A stretch of 9,741 nucleotides of DNA from an uncultured Solirubrobacter sp. (GTDB taxonomy: Bacteria > Actinomycetota > Thermoleophilia > Solirubrobacterales > Solirubrobacteraceae): NCBI GenBank assembly GCA_937871635.1, contig CALMNS010000417.1, positions 1 to 9,741 on the forward strand, in the 5' to 3' direction. The notes below the pieces were generated by a model. The model had not been told where the DNA came from and searched no databases. It saw only the letters and a list, made by a program, of their open reading frames with translations. Shown here in pieces: positions 6,153 through 9,741 of this stretch. How positions within the stretch are numbered: position 1 is the stretch's first letter; the number at the start of each line of letters is the position of its first letter. The translations under genes were made by a program, and so were the position numbers.

Positions 6153-8303
6153 GTGGGCTACCGCATCTCCGTGGATACCGGCGGCACGTTCACCGACGTC
6201 GTCGTCGCGACGGACGAGGGTGCCCTGCACATCGGCAAGGCGCTCACCACCTACGCGCGCGCCTCGGAGGGCATCGGCAACGCGCTGCGCGACATCGCGG
6301 CCGAGCTCGGGCTCGACCTGCGGTCGCTGCTCGAGCAGTCGCGCCAGTTCACCTACGGCACCACCCGTGCGACCAACGCGATCGTGGAGGGCACGACCGC
6401 GCGGACCGCGTTCTTCACCACCGAGGGCTTCCCGGACATCCTGCTGGTGCGCGAGGGCGGCAAGCTCGAGCCCTTCCGGCAGGTCGCGTACCCGCCGCCC
6501 TACGTCCCGCGCTTCCTCACCTTCGAGATCCGCGAGCGGATGGACGCCGAGGGCGAGGCGTTCATCGCGCTCGACGAGGCCAGCGTGCTCCGCGCGGTCG
6601 AGCAGGCCGTGGCCCTCGGCGCCGAGGCGATCGGCGTCTGCCTGCTGTGGTCGACGGTCAACCCGGCCCACGAGCAGCGGATCGGGGAGCTGATCGCCGA
6701 GCACGCCCCGGGGCTGCCGTACACCCTCTCCCACGAGCTCAACCCGATCGTCCGCGAGTACCGGCGGGCCTCCTCGACGGTCATCGACGCCTCGCTCAAG
6801 CCGGTCATGCAGGACTTCCTCGTCGCGCTCGAGACCGACCTGGCCGAGGCGGGCTTCGCGGGCCAGCTCTTCGTCTCGACCTCCTTCGGCGGGGCCTGGC
6901 GCCCGGCGGAGGTCGTCGAGCGGCCGATCTACTCCGTCGGCTCGGGCCCGTCGATGGCGCCGGTGGCCGCGCTCACCTACGGCCGGGCGGAGCTCGCCGG
7001 GGCCGACGGGACGCCGCCCGACCTGCTCGTCTGCGACACGGGCGGGACGACGTTCGACGTCGGCCTGGTCAGCGACGGCGACATCCACTACTCGTCGGAG
7101 ACCTGGCTCGGCGGCCGCTGGATCGGCCACATCACCGGGACGCGGGCGGTCGACGTCAAGAGCATCGGGGCGGGCGGCGGCTCGATCGCGTGGATCGACT
7201 CGGGCGGCCTCATCCACGTCGGCCCGCGCAGCGCGGGCGCCGACCCCGGGCCCGCGTGCTACGGGCGCGGCGGCACCGAGCCGACGGTGACCGACGCGGC
7301 GGTGCTGCTCGGCTACCTGGACCCCTCCAACTTCCTCGGTGGGCGCCTCGCGCTCGACCGCGCGGCGGCCGAGCGCGCCTTCGCGCCGATCGCCGAGCAG
7401 CTCGGCATGACGATCGAGGACGCCGCCCAGGCGGCGATCCGGCTGGCCTCGGAGAACATCGTCGGGGCGATCCGCGAGATCACGATCTCCCAGGGCATCG
7501 CCCCGCGCGAGGTGACCATCGTCGCCGGCGGCGGCGCCTCCGGGCTCAACATCGTGCCCATCGCCCGCGAGCTCGGCTGCGCGCGCGTGCTCCTGCCGCG
7601 GACGGCGGGGGCCCTGAGCGCGTGCGGCGCGCTCTACTCGGACGTCGTCTCGGAGTTCACCGCCAGCCGGTACGCCGAGACGCACCGCCTCGACCTCGAC
7701 GCCGTCAACGAGACCCTGGCCGGCGTCGAGTCGCAGGCCCAGGCGTTCCTCGCCTCGCTCGACGGGGTGGAGGCCGTGGGGCAGCGGCTCGAGTTCTTCG
7801 TCGACGCGCGCTACCGCGCGCAGGTCTGGGAGCTCACCGTCCCGCTGCCGGGCTCGCGCCTCCGGGGCCCGCAGGACGTCGCGGCGCTCGAGGCCGCCTT
7901 CCACGACGTCCACGAGCGCGTGTTCGCCGTCCGCGAGCCGGGCCAGTACCTCGAGTGCCTGACCTGGAAGGTCCGGGCGACCGCCGAGCTGGTCAAGCCG
8001 GGCGTCGGCGGGCGCACCGAGGAGCCGCTCGAGGCGCCCGAGCCGGAGCGGGCGGCGGCCCACTTCCCGGCGACGGGGACGGTGGAGGTCGCCCGCTACG
8101 ACGGTGCGGCGCTGCCGGCCGGAACGGAGATCGAGGGACCCGCCATCGTCCGCGAGCCGACCACCACCGTCGTCCTGCACCCCGGCTCCCGCGCCGTGGT
8201 GACCTCCGCGGGCCACTACCTCATCGCCGTCGATCCCCCGGACGCCGCGGCGCCCGCGGCGCCCGCGGCGCTCGAGGTCGTGAGCGAGGTGGCCGGGTCG
8301 TGA
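6153..8303 (+). CDS. HyuA-family ATP-dependent subunit, copy 2 (divergent)
   Basis: This 716-aa protein starts at GTG 6153, directly before YRISVDTGGTFTD (residues 3-15), with GAGGGGG eight bases upstream. The order of motifs is that of HyuA: TYGTTRATNAIVEG in the N-terminal domain, then LVCDTGGTTFDVGL (around Asp295), IGAGGGSIAWID (338-349) and VGPRSAGADPGP. At residues 459-466 it has GGGASGLN where copy 1 has GGAGPTH, so the conserved GPxH is missing. The surrounding PIARELGCARVLLPRTAGALSACGAL is otherwise well kept. I associate this variant with the ketone-carboxylase-like branch of the family, but only from memory. The C-terminus ends in an Ala/Pro tract. It is followed by its HyuB with a GTGA overlap at 8300-8303. 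It is too different from copy 1 to be a recent duplication, so it likely has another substrate or forms a hetero-complex with the first pair. Confidence 0.92.
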   Translation: MGYRISVDTGGTFTDVVVATDEGALHIGKALTTYARASEGIGNALRDIAAELGLDLRSLLEQSRQFTYGTTRATNAIVEGTTARTAFFTTEGFPDILLVREGGKLEPFRQVAYPPPYVPRFLTFEIRERMDAEGEAFIALDEASVLRAVEQAVALGAEAIGVCLLWSTVNPAHEQRIGELIAEHAPGLPYTLSHELNPIVREYRRASSTVIDASLKPVMQDFLVALETDLAEAGFAGQLFVSTSFGGAWRPAEVVERPIYSVGSGPSMAPVAALTYGRAELAGADGTPPDLLVCDTGGTTFDVGLVSDGDIHYSSETWLGGRWIGHITGTRAVDVKSIGAGGGSIAWIDSGGLIHVGPRSAGADPGPACYGRGGTEPTVTDAAVLLGYLDPSNFLGGRLALDRAAAERAFAPIAEQLGMTIEDAAQAAIRLASENIVGAIREITISQGIAPREVTIVAGGGASGLNIVPIARELGCARVLLPRTAGALSACGALYSDVVSEFTASRYAETHRLDLDAVNETLAGVESQAQAFLASLDGVEAVGQRLEFFVDARYRAQVWELTVPLPGSRLRGPQDVAALEAAFHDVHERVFAVREPGQYLECLTWKVRATAELVKPGVGGRTEEPLEAPEPERAAAHFPATGTVEVARYDGAALPAGTEIEGPAIVREPTTTVVLHPGSRAVVTSAGHYLIAVDPPDAAAPAAPAALEVVSEVAGS
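8244..8270 (+). repeat. three 9-bp tandem units encoding Ala-Ala-Pro
   Basis: Three units of (C/G)CCGCGGCG (the first begins GCC) encode residues 698-706 of HyuA copy 2 as AAAPAAPAA. This is a flexible, low-complexity tail that could vary in copy number by slippage. Confidence 0.7.
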
Positions 8304-9741
8304 GCGCCTTCGACCCCGTCCTGCTGGCCGTCATCGCCAACCGGCTCGACACGATCGTCCGCGAGATGGAGAACACCCTCCTGCGCACGGGCCGCTCGGC
8401 CATCCTCAACATGGCCCGCGACTTCTCCTGCGCCTTGGTCACGGGGGACAACCGGTTGCTGGCCACCGCCGAGGGCCTGCCCGTCCACGTCATCGGGATG
8501 GAGTACCTCACCCAGGCGATGACCGACCTCCACGACGACCTCGCCGAAGGGGACGCGTTCCTGCACAACGACCCCTATCTGGGCAACACCCACCCCGCCG
8601 ACCACACGATCCTCGTCCCCGTCCTCTTCGGAGGCCGCCACCTGTTCACCGCCGCCGCCAAGGCGCACCAGGCCGACTGCGGCAACGCGCTGCCGACGAC
8701 GTACATGCCCTTCGCCCGGGACGTCTACGAGGAGGGCAGCCTGATCTTCCCGGCCGTCCGCATCCAGCGCGACTACGCCGACGTCGACGACATCATCCGG
8801 ATGTGCCGCCGGCGCATCCGCGTCCCGGACCAGTGGTACGGCGACTACCTGGCGATGATCGGTGCCGCGCGGATCGCCGAGGCCCGGCTCCAGGAGCTCT
8901 GCGAGCGCTACGGGGCCGACACGATGACCGCCTTCGTCGAGGAGTGGTTCGACTACTCCGAGCGCCGGATGGCGAGCGCGATCGCCGCCATGCCCTCAGG
9001 GACGATCGTCGGGCACGGCCGTCACGACCCGCTCGACCCGCTGCCCGAGGGGGTCCCGATCAACGTCCGGATCACCATCGAGCCGGAGGAGGGCCGCGTC
9101 GAGCTTGACCTGCGCGACAACATCGACTGCGTCGACGCCGGGATCAACGAGTCGCGCGCGTGCGCGACGAACAACGCGATGACGGGGCTGTTCAACTCGA
9201 TCGACCCCGACATCCCGCACAACGCCGGCGCGTTCCGGCGCGTCTCCGTCCTGCTGCGCGAGAATTGCATCGTCGGCATCCCCGAGTTCCCCCACTCCTG
9301 CTCGGTGGCGACCACCAACGTCGGCGAGCGGCTCGTGGTCACCACCCAGCGGGCGATCGCCGACGCCTGGGACGGCTTCGGGCTCGCCGAGGGGGCGTGC
9401 GGGATCGGCCCGGCCTTCGCGGTCGTCTCCGGCCAGGACGAGCGCCGCGGCGGCGAGGCCTACGTCAACCAGGCCTTCCTCGGCTCCCAGGGCGGGCCGG
9501 CGGGGCCCGAGCACGACGGGTGGATCACCTACGGCAACGCGGTCACCAACGGGCTGATGTTCCGCGACTCGGTCGAGATCGACGAGCAGAAGTACCCGAT
9601 CCGGGTCCGCCAGATCCGCATGCGGACGGACTCCGAGGGCGCCGGCCGGCAGCGCGGGGCGCCGGGGGCGGTGGTGGAGTTCGGCCCGCGCCGCTCGGCG
9701 ATGAACGCGGCCTACGTCACCGACGGGTTCCACAACCCGCC
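8300..9741 (+). CDS. HyuB-family catalytic subunit, copy 2, 3'-truncated by window edge
   Basis: From GTG 8300, which overlaps the HyuA stop, the frame is open for 480 codons to the window end. Typical HyuB proteins have about 550-600 residues, so roughly the last fifth is missing. The metal-site region is LHNDPYLGNTHPADHTILVP (residues 88-107), followed by AKAHQADCGN (120-129). Glu58, His98, Asp101 and His123 match the expected metal ligands, including the canonical HxxD that copy 1 lacks. GG of the usual NDPYxGGTH is GN here. PHNAGAFR (306-313) matches the family P-N-x-G segment, but the GGNTET motif of copy 1 is replaced by a PHSCSVATTNVGE stretch. It is the catalytic partner of HyuA copy 2. 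Whether it hydrolyses or carboxylates cannot be decided here. Confidence 0.9.
   Translation, partial: MSAFDPVLLAVIANRLDTIVREMENTLLRTGRSAILNMARDFSCALVTGDNRLLATAEGLPVHVIGMEYLTQAMTDLHDDLAEGDAFLHNDPYLGNTHPADHTILVPVLFGGRHLFTAAAKAHQADCGNALPTTYMPFARDVYEEGSLIFPAVRIQRDYADVDDIIRMCRRRIRVPDQWYGDYLAMIGAARIAEARLQELCERYGADTMTAFVEEWFDYSERRMASAIAAMPSGTIVGHGRHDPLDPLPEGVPINVRITIEPEEGRVELDLRDNIDCVDAGINESRACATNNAMTGLFNSIDPDIPHNAGAFRRVSVLLRENCIVGIPEFPHSCSVATTNVGERLVVTTQRAIADAWDGFGLAEGACGIGPAFAVVSGQDERRGGEAYVNQAFLGSQGGPAGPEHDGWITYGNAVTNGLMFRDSVEIDEQKYPIRVRQIRMRTDSEGAGRQRGAPGAVVEFGPRRSAMNAAYVTDGFHNP

Noticed and set aside
4887..8216. 1109-codon open frame on the minus strand
   Set aside because: It lies antisense to the transaminase and HyuA copy 2, is composed of Arg/Gly/Asp/Val-rich low-complexity residues with no family motif, and also spans the 5874-6152 intergenic region. 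Such frames are common opposite GC-rich coding DNA.
8803..9108. 101-codon + frame inside HyuB copy 2
   Set aside because: Arg/Pro-rich shadow frame; the HyuB frame from 8300 is continuously open and carries the family motifs.

Overview
This is a GC-rich window with every recognisable gene on the + strand and GTG starts on most genes. A PucR-type regulator lies at the left edge. Together these suggest an actinobacterium (Actinomycetota), but nothing here fixes the genus. No RNA gene, IS element, CRISPR array or integrase was seen.

Layout. (1) Positions 1-263 hold the C-terminal helix-turn-helix of a PucR-family regulator, cut by the window edge. (2) Positions 320-733 encode a single-domain, five-helix EamA/DMT membrane protein. 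(3) Positions 867-5873 form a tight four-gene operon. It encodes an ATP-dependent HyuA-family subunit (700 aa), its HyuB partner (579 aa), a 69-aa TRASH-like zinc-finger protein, and a fold-type IV PLP aminotransferase that closely resembles the (R)-selective amine transaminases. The last two junctions are 4-bp GTGA overlaps. (4) Positions 5874-6152 are a short intergenic region. It has a good TTGACG-N17-TACGTT promoter, a palindrome just upstream of it, and a 39-codon remnant of the N-terminus of alanine dehydrogenase (AlaDH/PNT family) that begins almost at the predicted transcript start. (5) Positions 6153-9741 encode a second, clearly divergent HyuA (716 aa) overlapping a second HyuB, which runs off the right edge after 480 codons.

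How the genes may work together. HyuA/HyuB proteins belong to the family of N-methylhydantoinase, 5-oxoprolinase, caprolactamase, and acetone and acetophenone carboxylase. HyuA binds and uses ATP to activate the substrate or bicarbonate; HyuB holds the metal and catalytic site. Two pathway models fit a transaminase placed between two such pairs. In the first, an (R)-amine is transaminated to a ketone, which an acetone/acetophenone-carboxylase-like HyuAB complex with a small zinc subunit then carboxylates. In the second, HyuAB opens a cyclic amide or hydantoin and the transaminase deaminates the resulting amine, as in caprolactam catabolism. The alanine dehydrogenase remnant fits a history in which alanine made by transamination was recycled to pyruvate. 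The substrate cannot be read from the sequence, and both models are inference.
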